From Cronobacter muytjensii ATCC 51329 (lineage in GTDB: Bacteria; Pseudomonadota; Gammaproteobacteria; Enterobacterales; Enterobacteriaceae): a stretch of DNA of 64,000 nucleotides. The stretch covers positions 3,534,001 to 3,598,000 of the forward strand of contig NZ_CP012268.1 in the NCBI RefSeq assembly GCF_001277195.1, read 5' to 3'. The notes under the pieces are model-generated. The model searched no databases and had not been told where the DNA came from. It saw only the letters and a program-made list of their open reading frames with translations. Made by a program: the position numbers and the translations under genes. The stretch's first letter is position 1; every line of letters begins with the position of its first letter. Below, one piece after another: positions 34,253 to 42,374 of the stretch.

Positions 34253-34257
34253 TGCAA

Positions 34258-34296
34258 TTTGATACGTATTTTACCCTGAAGTTCCCGAAGGGTCAT
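34258..34296 (-). promoter_or_regulatory. Overlapping sigma70 and sigmaE-like promoters of greA
   Basis: sigma70: ATGACC (34,296-34,291), 17 bp, TAAAAT (34,273-34,268). sigmaE-like: GGAACTT (34,285-34,279), 16 bp, TCAAA (34,262-34,258), the -35 being a perfect match to the sigmaE consensus. Both lie on the minus strand. Dual control by sigma70 and sigmaE fits what is reported for greA in E. coli. Confidence 0.65.
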
Positions 34297-34360
34297 CGTT
34301 TACTTTGCAGGGTGATGCGCCTTAGTATGACGGCACGTTTCCAGCTGTTACCGCGAGATT

Positions 34361-35794
34361 ATGCGATTTTCCAGATTTGCTGTCGGATTGACCACCAGTG
34401 TAGCCCTGAATGCCAGTGCCGCCAATGTCGAAGAGTATATCAATCAGTTACCCGCCGGCGCGAATCTCGCCCTGATGGTGCAAAAAGTCGGAGCCAGCTC
34501 CCCTGAGATTGATTTTCACAGCCAGCAGATGGCGTTGCCCGCCAGTACGCAAAAAGTGATCACGGCACTGGCTGCGCTGTTGCAGCTTGGCCCGGACTAT
34601 CGCTTCACCACGACGCTGGAAAGCCGCGGCGAGGTGCGGAATGGCGTGCTTGATGGCGATCTGATCGCGCGTTTCACGGGCGACCCCACCTTTAAGCGCC
34701 AGGATATGCGCAATATGGTGACGACGCTAAAAAAAGCAGGCGTTCAGCAAATAAAAGGAAACGTGCTGATCGACACCTCTGCGTTCGCCAGCCACGACAA
34801 AGCGCCGGGCTGGCCGTGGAATGATATGACCCAGTGCTTCAGCGCGCCGCCCTCCGCCGCTATCGTCGACCGCAACTGTTTTTCCGTGTCGCTCTATAGC
34901 GCTCAGCAGGCGGGCGAACCGGCATTTGTGCGCATTGCGTCTTATTACCCTGTTAACGTCTACAGCCAGGTAAAAACCCTGCCGCGCGGCTCCTCGGAAG
35001 CCCAGTATTGCGAGCTTGACGTCGTGACGGGCGATCTTAACCGCTATACGCTCACGGGCTGTATGACGCAGCGCGCCGATCCTTTACCGCTGGCTTTCGC
35101 AATCCAGGATGGCGCGGGCTATGCTGGCGCGATACTCAAAGCGGAGCTTAAACAAGCGGGCATCGCTTATACCGGCACGCTGCTGCGCCAGACGCAAACC
35201 AACGACCCGGGTACAGTCATCGCCAGCCGACAGTCGCCGCCGCTGCACGATCTTTTGCGCGTCATGTTAAAAAAATCCGACAATATGATCGCCGACACGG
35301 TGTTTCGTACCATTGGACGTAACTTTTACGGCGTGCCGGGCACCTGGCGCGCGGGTGCCGATGCGGTCCGTCAGATCCTTCGCCAGAAAGCGGGCGTGGA
35401 GTTAGGCAATACTATCGTGGTGGATGGTTCCGGCCTGTCGCGCCATAATCTGATAGCGCCCGCGACAATGATGCAGGTGCTGCAGTACATCGCTCGCAAC
35501 GACAGTCAGCTGAATTTTATCTCCATGCTGCCGCTGGCAGGGCACGACGGTTCGCTCCTTTATCGCGCAGGCCTGCACGAGGCGGGTGTCGATGGCAAAG
35601 TATCCGCAAAAACCGGCTCGCTGCAGGGGGTCTATAACCTGGCAGGCTTTATTACCACGGCCAGCGGACAACGGATGGCGTTCGTTCAGTATCTTTCCGG
35701 CTACGCCGTGGAGCCTGCCGACCAGCGCAACCGCCGTATTCCGCTGGTGCGTTTCGAAAGCCGGCTCTACCGCGATCTATACCAGAATAACTAA
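34361..35794 (+). CDS. dacB: D-alanyl-D-alanine carboxypeptidase/endopeptidase PBP4
   Basis: PBP4 is a periplasmic class C penicillin-binding protein that trims and cleaves peptidoglycan peptides. The 477-residue product has a signal peptide (about 1-20, ending ALNASA), the SxxK motif ASTQK near residue 65, SDN (KKSDN) and the KTG-type KTGSLQG. It begins with ATG 34,361, divergent from greA, and is followed after 2 bp by a two-component regulator gene rather than obgE as in E. coli. Confidence 0.97.
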   Translation: MRFSRFAVGLTTSVALNASAANVEEYINQLPAGANLALMVQKVGASSPEIDFHSQQMALPASTQKVITALAALLQLGPDYRFTTTLESRGEVRNGVLDGDLIARFTGDPTFKRQDMRNMVTTLKKAGVQQIKGNVLIDTSAFASHDKAPGWPWNDMTQCFSAPPSAAIVDRNCFSVSLYSAQQAGEPAFVRIASYYPVNVYSQVKTLPRGSSEAQYCELDVVTGDLNRYTLTGCMTQRADPLPLAFAIQDGAGYAGAILKAELKQAGIAYTGTLLRQTQTNDPGTVIASRQSPPLHDLLRVMLKKSDNMIADTVFRTIGRNFYGVPGTWRAGADAVRQILRQKAGVELGNTIVVDGSGLSRHNLIAPATMMQVLQYIARNDSQLNFISMLPLAGHDGSLLYRAGLHEAGVDGKVSAKTGSLQGVYNLAGFITTASGQRMAFVQYLSGYAVEPADQRNRRIPLVRFESRLYRDLYQNN

Positions 35795-35796
35795 CG

Positions 35797-36459
35797 ATGA
35801 AGCTGCTGATAGTCGAAGATGATCTGCTGTTACAGGAAGGGCTGGCGATGGCGCTCGGCAACGAGGGCTATGCGCTGGATTGCGCCGGTAGCGCGGCGCA
35901 GGGCGATGCGCTGCTACAAAGTGGCGAATACAGCCTGATTATCCTCGACTTAGGCCTGCCAGATAAAGACGGCGCGACGCTGTTACGCCAGTGGCGCCGC
36001 AGCGGCATCAGCACGCCGGTGCTTATCCTCACGGCGCGCGACGCGCTTGAGGATCGCGTGAGCGGCCTTGATGCGGGCGCCGACGACTATCTGGTTAAAC
36101 CCTTCGCGCTGGCGGAACTTCACGCCCGCGTACGGGCGCTGATCCGCCGCTATCAGGGTCATAGCGATAACCTGCTGCAGCACGACGACATTACGCTTAA
36201 TCTGCAAACCCAGCAGGTACTGCTGCGGGGTCAGCCTGTGGAAGTGACGCCGAAAGAGTTCGCACTGTTAGCGCGTCTGATGATGCGTATCGACCAGACG
36301 GTGCACCGCGAAACCTTACAACAGGATATTTATAGCTGGCAGGACGACCCCAGTTCCAACACGCTCGAAGTGCATATCCATAATTTGCGCCGCAAGCTCG
36401 GCAAAACCCGCATCCGCACCGTTCGCGGCGTAGGCTACCGGCTGGAGCGTCAGTTATGA
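35797..36459 (+). CDS. pmrA: PmrA/BasR-like OmpR-family response regulator
   Basis: A 220-residue response regulator with a receiver domain (Asp8/Asp9, phospho-acceptor Asp51 in IILDLGLPDKDG, DYLVKPFAL) and an OmpR-type winged helix ending NTLEVHIHNLRRKLGK-TRIRTVRGVGYRL. The tail and DNA-recognition helix resemble E. coli BasR/PmrA closely. It starts 2 bp after dacB. In E. coli K-12 basRS lies elsewhere, so this is either a relocated PmrA or a paralog; the symbol is therefore tentative. PmrA-type regulators control lipid A modification in response to iron(III), aluminium or acid. Confidence 0.7.
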   Translation: MKLLIVEDDLLLQEGLAMALGNEGYALDCAGSAAQGDALLQSGEYSLIILDLGLPDKDGATLLRQWRRSGISTPVLILTARDALEDRVSGLDAGADDYLVKPFALAELHARVRALIRRYQGHSDNLLQHDDITLNLQTQQVLLRGQPVEVTPKEFALLARLMMRIDQTVHRETLQQDIYSWQDDPSSNTLEVHIHNLRRKLGKTRIRTVRGVGYRLERQL

Positions 36460-37517
36460 ACAGTATGCGCCGTCGGCTGATGCTGATGCTGGCGCTAATC
36501 CTTCTCTTCTGTCAGTTAGTGAGCGTTATCTGGCTCTGGCATGAAAGCCGCGAGCAAATCAGTTTTCTGGTAAATGAGACGCTGTCGGCAAAATCCCGTA
36601 CCGTTCATGTCGAAAAAGAAATCCGCGAGGCTATCGCCTCTTTGCTGGTGCCTTCGCTGGTGATGGTCGGGTTTACGCTCTTCTTCTCTTTCTGGGCGGT
36701 AACGTGGATCACACGTCCGCTCAGCCAGCTCAGCCGCACGCTTGCTAACCGTTCAGCGGATAATCTCTCCCCTGTCCCGGTCGATTCTGCCATGGAAGAG
36801 ATAAGCGCGGTCACGCTGTCGCTTAATCAGCTCTTTTCACGCCTCGACCACACCATTCAGCAGGAACGCCTGTTCACCGCCGATGCCGCGCACGAGTTGC
36901 GCACACCGCTGGCGGGTATCCGGCTACATCTGGAGCTAATGGAACAGTCAGGTATCGCGCAGGCGACGCCGCTGCTCGCCCGCATCGATCGGCTGATGCA
37001 TACCGTTGAGCAGCTGCTGATGCTGTCGCGCGCAGGCCAGGCGCTCGCCAGTGGGCATTATGAAACGCTACGCTGGTGCAAGGATATTCTTGCCCCGCTG
37101 CGCAGCGAGCTGGACGAACTGGCGGAACAACGCGGGCAGAATATCATTTGGCCCGCTGATGAGATGGCGCTGGATGTTCAGGGAGATGCAGTGCTGCTGC
37201 GCCTCATGCTGCGCAACCTGCTGGAAAACGCCTCGCGTTACAGCCCGGAGAACAGCCGCATCGTAGTGGAGCTTGTGCCTGATTCCAGTGGTAGTCGCCT
37301 GAACGTGATTGATGAAGGGCCAGGCATTCCGCAGGCGCAGCGTCAGGCCATCACCGAACCATTCCGGCGGCTGGATCAGCGATACGGTGGCAGTGGTCTG
37401 GGGCTCAGTATCGTGCAGCGTATCGTGCATTTGCACCGCGGCAGGTTAATGCTGGAAGATGCCCCTGACGGAGGACTGGCGGCGTCATGCTGGCTGCCAG
37501 AGGTAATGAATCAGTAA
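36456..37517 (+). CDS. pmrB: PmrB/BasS-like sensor histidine kinase
   Basis: A 353-residue sensor kinase whose ATG overlaps the regulator stop (ATGA). Two transmembrane helices (about 8-28 and 62-84) enclose a loop of only about 33 residues. That loop has two ExxE motifs, Glu30-Ser-Arg-Glu33 and Glu55-Ile-Arg-Glu58, the kind of motif that binds iron(III) in Salmonella PmrB. HAMP, H-box AAHELRTPL (His146), N-box LRNLLENASRY and G-boxes DEGPGIP and GGSGLGLSI follow. The signal is inferred, not shown. Confidence 0.72.
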   Translation: MNSMRRRLMLMLALILLFCQLVSVIWLWHESREQISFLVNETLSAKSRTVHVEKEIREAIASLLVPSLVMVGFTLFFSFWAVTWITRPLSQLSRTLANRSADNLSPVPVDSAMEEISAVTLSLNQLFSRLDHTIQQERLFTADAAHELRTPLAGIRLHLELMEQSGIAQATPLLARIDRLMHTVEQLLMLSRAGQALASGHYETLRWCKDILAPLRSELDELAEQRGQNIIWPADEMALDVQGDAVLLRLMLRNLLENASRYSPENSRIVVELVPDSSGSRLNVIDEGPGIPQAQRQAITEPFRRLDQRYGGSGLGLSIVQRIVHLHRGRLMLEDAPDGGLAASCWLPEVMNQ

Positions 37518-37550
37518 TAAATACATCTCAAACATTCAGAACAGAAATAA

Positions 37551-37577
37551 AAAAGGCCGGTTTCCCGGCCCTTTTTG
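37551..37577. terminator. Bidirectional terminator between pmrB and obgE
   Basis: GGCCGG-TTTC-CCGGCC flanked by AAAA and CTTTTTG; it serves pmrB (plus) and obgE (minus), which converge here. Confidence 0.85.
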
Positions 37578-38750
37578 TTAACGCTGATACACGATTTCGA
37601 CGCCTTCGTCGTCATCTTCGTCCCAGTCGTCATCCCACTCTTCTTCCGCTTCCGCTTCCATCTCTTCGAGTTGCTGGCGATGATAGTCATCCCACATGAA
37701 CTCGACTTTTTCAGGCTGCTTCGCTTCGTCTTCGTGAACCACCGGGTTTTCAATGATGAAGTGCATCACGTCCCAGCAGAGATCTTTCACGCCCATCTGG
37801 CTTGCGGCAGAGATAAGATAATATTTATCGTCCCAGCCCAGCGCTTCAGCGATGGCTTTCGCTTTCTCTTCAGCGACATCGCGATCAAGCAGGTCGATTT
37901 TATTGAAGACCAGCCAGCGCGGCTTAGAGGCCAGCTTCTCGCTGTATTTCTCCAGTTCGCCCACGATGATACGGGCGTTTTCTGCCGGATCGGAGCCATC
38001 GATCGGATCAAGATCGATCAGGTGCAGCAGTACGCGGCAACGCTCAAGATGCTTCAGGAAGCGAATACCGAGGCCCGCGCCTTCCGCTGCGCCTTCAATA
38101 AGACCCGGAATGTCCGCGACCACAAAGCTTTTTTCGTTATCCATACGCACAACGCCAAGGCTTGGCACCAGCGTGGTAAACGGATAATCCGCCACTTTCG
38201 GCTTCGCAGCGGAGACTGCGCGAATGAAGGTGGATTTACCGGCGTTCGGCATACCGAGCATGCCGACATCCGCCAGCAGCATTAGCTCCAGCTGCAGATC
38301 GCGTTTCTCGCCCGGCGTGCCCATAGTTTTCTGGCGTGGAGTGCGGTTAACAGAAGATTTGAAGCGGGTATTGCCGAGGCCATGCCAGCCGCCTTTGGCG
38401 ACCATCAGGCGCTGACCGTGTTTGGTCATGTCGCCCATCGTCTCGCCCGTACCCTGATCGATAACGCGCGTTCCGACCGGCACTTTGACTGTCACATCTT
38501 TGCCGCGTTTACCGGTGCAGTCGCGGCTCTGGCCGTTCTGACCACGCTCGGCGCGGAAGGATTTCTCAAAACGGTAATCGATAAGGGTGTTGAGGTTTTC
38601 ATCGGCCTCAAGCCAGACGTCGCCGCCGTCGCCGCCGTCACCGCCGTCCGGGCCGCCTTTCGGAATATATTTTTCACGACGGAAGCTTACGCAGCCGTTA
38701 CCGCCATCACCTGCCACGACAAGGATCGTAGCTTCATCAACAAACTTCAT
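37578..38750 (-). CDS. obgE: Essential ribosome-associated GTPase ObgE/CgtA
   Basis: ObgE binds 50S particles and links growth with ppGpp levels. The 390-residue length equals E. coli. Domains: glycine-rich Obg fold (about 1-158, GGDGGDGGDVWLEAD), G domain with GMPNAGKST, DIPGLIEGA and NKIDLL, and an acidic C-terminal tail. ATG 38,750 (MKFVDEATI) follows AGAAGTAAA; it is 16 bp after yhbE. Confidence 0.98.
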   Translation of the reverse strand: MKFVDEATILVVAGDGGNGCVSFRREKYIPKGGPDGGDGGDGGDVWLEADENLNTLIDYRFEKSFRAERGQNGQSRDCTGKRGKDVTVKVPVGTRVIDQGTGETMGDMTKHGQRLMVAKGGWHGLGNTRFKSSVNRTPRQKTMGTPGEKRDLQLELMLLADVGMLGMPNAGKSTFIRAVSAAKPKVADYPFTTLVPSLGVVRMDNEKSFVVADIPGLIEGAAEGAGLGIRFLKHLERCRVLLHLIDLDPIDGSDPAENARIIVGELEKYSEKLASKPRWLVFNKIDLLDRDVAEEKAKAIAEALGWDDKYYLISAASQMGVKDLCWDVMHFIIENPVVHEDEAKQPEKVEFMWDDYHRQQLEEMEAEAEEEWDDDWDEDDDEGVEIVYQR

Positions 38751-38766
38751 TTTACTTCTCCGTAAT

Positions 38767-39732
38767 TCATTCGCCCGAGCGGGGGAGTACTCCTGCCGCT
38801 TCGCTTTTGCGCCACCGTCCCCAAAGACGGTGACCAATGGCGGAATACATCGCACCCGCAACCACGACAAACGCACCGAGATAAGCCAACAGGTTCAGCA
38901 TCGGTCTGGCGAAGAAATCGGGCCAGGCAACAGATAACAAATCTGAAAACAGTAACGTAAACAGTGGGGTAAGCGTAATAATGGCGCTAACCTGCGCCGC
39001 CTGCCATCTCGCCATCGCTTCTGCCAGCGCACCATACCCCACCAGGGTATTCAGGCCGCAGAAAATAAGGCAGGCGAGTTGCCATGAGCTGAGCTGGAAC
39101 AGCACGCCCGGCTTCGCCAGCGGCAACAACGCGATAGTACATAAAGTGTACAGCAAAAAGAGGATCTGTTGCGAGGCCAGACGGCGCAGCAGCACCTTCT
39201 GCGCGACGCCATAACTGACCCAGACCGTCGCCGCGCCCACCCCGAAAATCACACCCCAGGTGTAATCGGTCAGACGTGTAAAGATCTCTATCAGGCTGGT
39301 GTTGAAAAACATCACCAGCCCGCAAAGCAGCATCAATGCCCCGATGATCTGCGTACCGCGCATCTTTTCTTTAAGGATCAGAACGCTCGCCACCATCATG
39401 CCGACCGGCGAGAGCTGCCCTATCACCTGGGAAGCCGTCGGACTGAGATATTGCAGGGAAGAACTGAACAGGATGAAGTTGCCGAACAGGCCCCCCGTCG
39501 CTATCGCCAGTAACACCAGCCAGCGCGGTTTACGAAATAAGCCCATCGGCGGCAGCCGGCCTTTGATAGCAAGGATCAGCCCAAGCCCAATGCCTGCCAT
39601 CAGGAAACGATAAAACACCACTGTAGGCGGCTCCATCACTTCCAGTACCTGCTTCATTGCAATTGGCAGCGCACCCCAGCACATTGCGGTCGTGAGCGCC
39701 AAAAGAATACCAATGCCGGCCTGCTGCTTCAT
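38767..39732 (-). CDS. yhbE: EamA-family (DMT) transporter YhbE
   Basis: YhbE is an inner-membrane protein of the drug/metabolite transporter superfamily with two EamA repeats and about ten transmembrane helices; the substrate is unknown. The 321-residue sequence follows E. coli closely (SSLQYLSPTASQVIGQLSPVGMM; YGALAEAMARWQAAQVSAI). It lies between rpmA and obgE. Confidence 0.93.
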   Translation of the reverse strand: MKQQAGIGILLALTTAMCWGALPIAMKQVLEVMEPPTVVFYRFLMAGIGLGLILAIKGRLPPMGLFRKPRWLVLLAIATGGLFGNFILFSSSLQYLSPTASQVIGQLSPVGMMVASVLILKEKMRGTQIIGALMLLCGLVMFFNTSLIEIFTRLTDYTWGVIFGVGAATVWVSYGVAQKVLLRRLASQQILFLLYTLCTIALLPLAKPGVLFQLSSWQLACLIFCGLNTLVGYGALAEAMARWQAAQVSAIITLTPLFTLLFSDLLSVAWPDFFARPMLNLLAYLGAFVVVAGAMYSAIGHRLWGRWRKSEAAGVLPRSGE

Positions 39733-39773
39733 GCCCGTTTCCCTACAGAAAAATTACCGGGTTTCCAATGTAA

Positions 39774-39801
39774 AAAGCCCCGCAACAGGTTGCGGGGCTT
39801 T
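39774..39801 (-). terminator. Terminator between rpmA and yhbE
   Basis: A perfect 13 bp stem AAAGCCCCGCAAC / GTTGCGGGGCTTT with two-base centre and TTTTTAC on the minus strand, 25 bp past rpmA. It should strongly limit read-through from rplU-rpmA into yhbE-obgE. Confidence 0.9.
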
Positions 39802-39826
39802 AATCCGTTACCGGACCGAGAAAACC

Positions 39827-40084
39827 TTACTCAGCAACGATGCTGATGTATTTACGGTTGTTCGGGCCTTTAACTTCAAATTTCACTTTACCGTCTGCTT
39901 TAGCAAACAGAGTGTGGTCACGACCGCAACCTACGTTGTTGCCAGCGTGGAATTTGGTACCACGTTGACGAACAATGATGCTACCCGCCAGAACGGATTC
40001 GCCACCGAAACGCTTAACGCCCAGGCGTTTAGCTTCTGAATCGCGACCGTTACGTGTGGAGCCGCCAGCCTTTTTATGTGCCAT
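39827..40084 (-). CDS. rpmA: 50S ribosomal protein L27
   Basis: L27 is at the peptidyl-transferase centre and contacts the P-site tRNA. The 85-residue product begins MAHKKAGGSTRNGRDSEAKRL, the conserved N-terminus. It lies 19 bp downstream of rplU. Confidence 0.98.
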   Translation of the reverse strand: MAHKKAGGSTRNGRDSEAKRLGVKRFGGESVLAGSIIVRQRGTKFHAGNNVGCGRDHTLFAKADGKVKFEVKGPNNRKYISIVAE

Positions 40085-40103
40085 TTAAATCTCTCCTCAG
40101 GTC

Positions 40104-40415
40104 TTAGGCGCTGATGCCAGTAATTTTCACATCAGTGAACCACTGACGGTGGCCCTGCTGCTTACGGTAGTGTTTACGGCGACGAAACTTAACGATTTTA
40201 ACTTTCTCGCCACGACCGTGAGCAACAACTTCAGCTTTGATTACGCCGCCATCAACGAAAGGAACGCCGATTTTGACATCTTCACCGTTTGCGATCATCA
40301 GAACTTCAGCGAACTCAACAGTTTCGCCAGTTGCGATGTCCAGCTTTTCCAGGCGAACGGTCTGACCTTCGCTTACTCGGTGTTGTTTACCACCACTTTG
40401 GAAAACCGCGTACAT
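40104..40415 (-). CDS. rplU: 50S ribosomal protein L21
   Basis: L21 binds 23S rRNA. The 103-residue length equals E. coli; the end RRRKHYRKQQGHRQWFTD is diagnostic. ATG 40,415 (MYAVFQSGGKQHRV) follows GGAGTTCTAT. It is the first gene of rplU-rpmA, transcribed from the promoter at 40,487-40,515. Confidence 0.98.
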   Translation of the reverse strand: MYAVFQSGGKQHRVSEGQTVRLEKLDIATGETVEFAEVLMIANGEDVKIGVPFVDGGVIKAEVVAHGRGEKVKIVKFRRRKHYRKQQGHRQWFTDVKITGISA

Positions 40416-40486
40416 ATAGAACTCCGCTTCCGCGCACGCCTTTTGCATGATCAGAGTGCGCTATAAATATTCACAATAGGGCGCGA

Positions 40487-40515
40487 ATATTACGCAAATT
40501 GCGAGCCTTTGACAA
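40487..40515 (-). promoter_or_regulatory. rplU-rpmA promoter
   Basis: TTGTCA (40,515-40,510), 17 bp, TAATAT (40,492-40,487) on the minus strand: a strong sigma70 promoter about 65 bp upstream of the rplU start, divergent from ispB. Confidence 0.85.
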
Positions 40516-40564
40516 GCCCGTTTGTTGTTCAGTGCGGAAAAAAAACACAACCGTGACGGCGGCG

Positions 40565-40592
40565 TTTATCTGCCGCGTTTTTCCGGTACAAT
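40565..40592 (+). promoter_or_regulatory. Candidate ispB promoter
   Basis: TTTATC (40,565), 16 bp, TACAAT (40,587-40,592), about 75 bp before the ispB ATG. The -10 is good, the -35 weak. Confidence 0.5.
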
Positions 40593-40672
40593 CTGTACTA
40601 CATTTAGAATCCACTATCCTTACCTTCTCCCTTACAGACTGTGGTAAACAGGACGATAGCCAGACTTTTGCG

Positions 40673-41644
40673 ATGAATTTAGAAAAAATTAATGAGTTAA
40701 CCGCGCAAGATATGGCCGGTGTCAACGCGACCATCCTTGAACAGCTCAATTCCGACGTGCAGCTTATCAATCAGCTGGGCTATTACATTGTCAGCGGCGG
40801 CGGTAAACGCATTCGCCCGATGATTGCGGTGCTCGCTGCGCGCGCGCTCGGTTACGAGGGAAAAGCGCATATCACTATCGCCGCGCTTATTGAGTTCATT
40901 CACACCGCCACGCTGCTGCATGACGATGTTGTGGATGAATCCGATATGCGTCGTGGCAAAGCGACGGCGAATGCCGCATTTGGCAACGCCGCCAGCGTTC
41001 TGGTGGGAGATTTTATTTACACCCGTGCGTTTCAGATGATGACAAGCCTGGGGTCGCTTAAGGTGCTTGAAGTGATGTCCGAAGCCGTTAACGTCATCGC
41101 GGAAGGCGAAGTCCTTCAGCTGATGAACGTCAACGATCCCGATATCACCGAAGAGAGCTACATGCGCGTGATTTACAGCAAAACCGCGCGGCTTTTCGAA
41201 GCGGCGGCGCAGTGTTCCGGCATCCTGGCAGGCGCCAGCGAGGCGCAGGAACGCGCATTGCAGGACTATGGGCGCTATCTCGGCACCGCTTTCCAGTTGA
41301 TCGACGATCTCCTGGACTACAGCGCTGACGGCGAACGTCTGGGCAAAAATGTGGGCGACGATCTCAACGAAGGCAAACCGACGCTCCCGCTGCTGCATGC
41401 GATGCATAACGGTACGCCTGCGCAGGCGCAGATGATCCGCGAAGCGATCGAACAGGGCAACGGGCGACATCTGCTGGATCCCGTGCTCGAAACGATGGCA
41501 GCCTGCGGCTCGCTCGCGTGGACACGCACCCGTGCTGAAGAAGAGGCCGATAAAGCTATCGCCGCGCTTGAAATTATTCCCCCTTCCCCCTGGCGCGACG
41601 CGCTGATCGCGCTTGCGCATATGTCGGTCCAGCGCGACCATTAA
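40673..41644 (+). CDS. ispB: Octaprenyl diphosphate synthase
   Basis: IspB builds the C40 side chain of ubiquinone and menaquinone from farnesyl diphosphate and IPP. The 323-residue length equals E. coli. The first aspartate-rich motif is LLHDDVVDESD, the second LIDDLLDY; the GGKRIRP IPP-binding motif is near residue 45. ATG 40,673 (MNLEKINELTAQD) was chosen by family; a longer frame of 58 codons upstream lacks similarity. No strong ribosome site is visible. Confidence 0.97.
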   Translation: MNLEKINELTAQDMAGVNATILEQLNSDVQLINQLGYYIVSGGGKRIRPMIAVLAARALGYEGKAHITIAALIEFIHTATLLHDDVVDESDMRRGKATANAAFGNAASVLVGDFIYTRAFQMMTSLGSLKVLEVMSEAVNVIAEGEVLQLMNVNDPDITEESYMRVIYSKTARLFEAAAQCSGILAGASEAQERALQDYGRYLGTAFQLIDDLLDYSADGERLGKNVGDDLNEGKPTLPLLHAMHNGTPAQAQMIREAIEQGNGRHLLDPVLETMAACGSLAWTRTRAEEEADKAIAALEIIPPSPWRDALIALAHMSVQRDH

Positions 41645-41651
41645 TCCTTCT

Positions 41652-41669
41652 CCGCGCCCGTCGGCGCGG
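41652..41669 (+). terminator. Weak hairpin after ispB
   Basis: TCCGCGCC-CGTC-GGCGCGGA (from 41,651) followed by AAGTTTC lies 6 bp past the ispB stop. The stem is strong but the T-run poor. Confidence 0.45.
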
Positions 41670-41760
41670 AAAGTTTCTGCGCTTATTCGCGCGTTTTGCA
41701 TGTCTGTAGCCCGTTTGCTTTCCAGATAACCTTATTCTTTCTGGCCTTCTTTTAATGCCT

Positions 41761-41809
41761 CGATCCCTGCGTCACGACACGATCGGTCAGGGATCGCCTC
41801 TGACGCAGG
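41761..41809. other. Two mutually exclusive hairpins between ispB and sfsB
   Basis: The 320 bp gap 41,645-41,965 holds no gene I can support. CGATCCCTG (41,761-769) can pair with CAGGGATCG (41,788-796), while CCTGCGTCA (41,766-774) can instead pair with TGACGCAGG (41,801-809). The two stems share CCTG and cannot coexist. Further on, GGCAGT/ACTGCC arms span 41,808-41,859. The arrangement resembles an alternative-fold regulatory RNA but transcription is not shown. Confidence 0.4.
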
Positions 41810-41895
41810 CAGTTACAGCACTTACATTCGCTTTGTGGTTACTGCCACACTTCTGGATACAACCAAAAGTAACTGGAACGTTTTAGAAAATTTTG

Positions 41896-41930
41896 TGCTA
41901 TAAATGATCAATCAGCTCCTGCAGGAGCTG
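41896..41930 (+). promoter_or_regulatory. sfsB promoter with adjacent palindrome
   Basis: An extended -10 (TG-C-TATAAA, 41,896-41,904) is followed by a perfect 18 bp palindrome CAGCTCCTGCAGGAGCTG (41,913-41,930), 35 bp before the sfsB start. The palindrome could be an operator or a leader hairpin. Confidence 0.5.
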
Positions 41931-41965
41931 TTCAGGGGGTCTCAATGCCGTAACAGGGAGGAAGC

Positions 41966-42229
41966 ATGGAACGTAAGTTTATCGACTGGCACCCCGCCGA
42001 TATCGTCGCCGCGCTACGCAAAAAGGGGTCATCGCTGGCAGCGGAATCCCGCAAAGCGGGTCTTAGCTCTTCAACGCTCGCCAATGCGCTAACGCGCCCC
42101 TGGCCGAGAGGCGAGAAGATCATTGCCGAAGCGCTCGGTACCGAACCCTGGATCATCTGGCCGTCGCGCTATCACGATCCGGTCACGCATGAATTTATCG
42201 ATCGCTCACGTCTGATCCGTCATCGCTGA
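41966..42229 (+). CDS. sfsB: Ner-like DNA-binding transcriptional regulator SfsB (Nlp)
   Basis: SfsB is a small Mu Ner-like helix-turn-helix protein linked to maltose gene expression in crp* E. coli. The 87-residue product matches E. coli (FIDWHPADI, AAESRKAGLSSSTLANAL, IIWPSRYHDP). ATG 41,966 follows GGGAGGAAGC. It lies alone between ispB and murA (opposite strand). Confidence 0.94.
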   Translation: MERKFIDWHPADIVAALRKKGSSLAAESRKAGLSSSTLANALTRPWPRGEKIIAEALGTEPWIIWPSRYHDPVTHEFIDRSRLIRHR

Positions 42230-42299
42230 CAGCGCCGGGGTCTCGCCCCGGTTGTTCTGCGCTCGTCACAGTATGACGTTCATGTGCCAGCCAATAAAA

Positions 42300-42344
42300 A
42301 AGCCTGCAGGAAGCCGCTGATTCTCAGCGATTTCCGGCAGGCTT
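42300..42344 (-). terminator. murA terminator
   Basis: AGCCTGC..GCAGGCT outer stem with an inner CGCTGA/TCAGCG stem, then TTTTTTATTGG on the minus strand, 31 bp past murA. It also faces sfsB. Confidence 0.8.
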
Positions 42345-42374
42345 AACGCTCTGCTCCGCGATGCGGAGAAAAGA

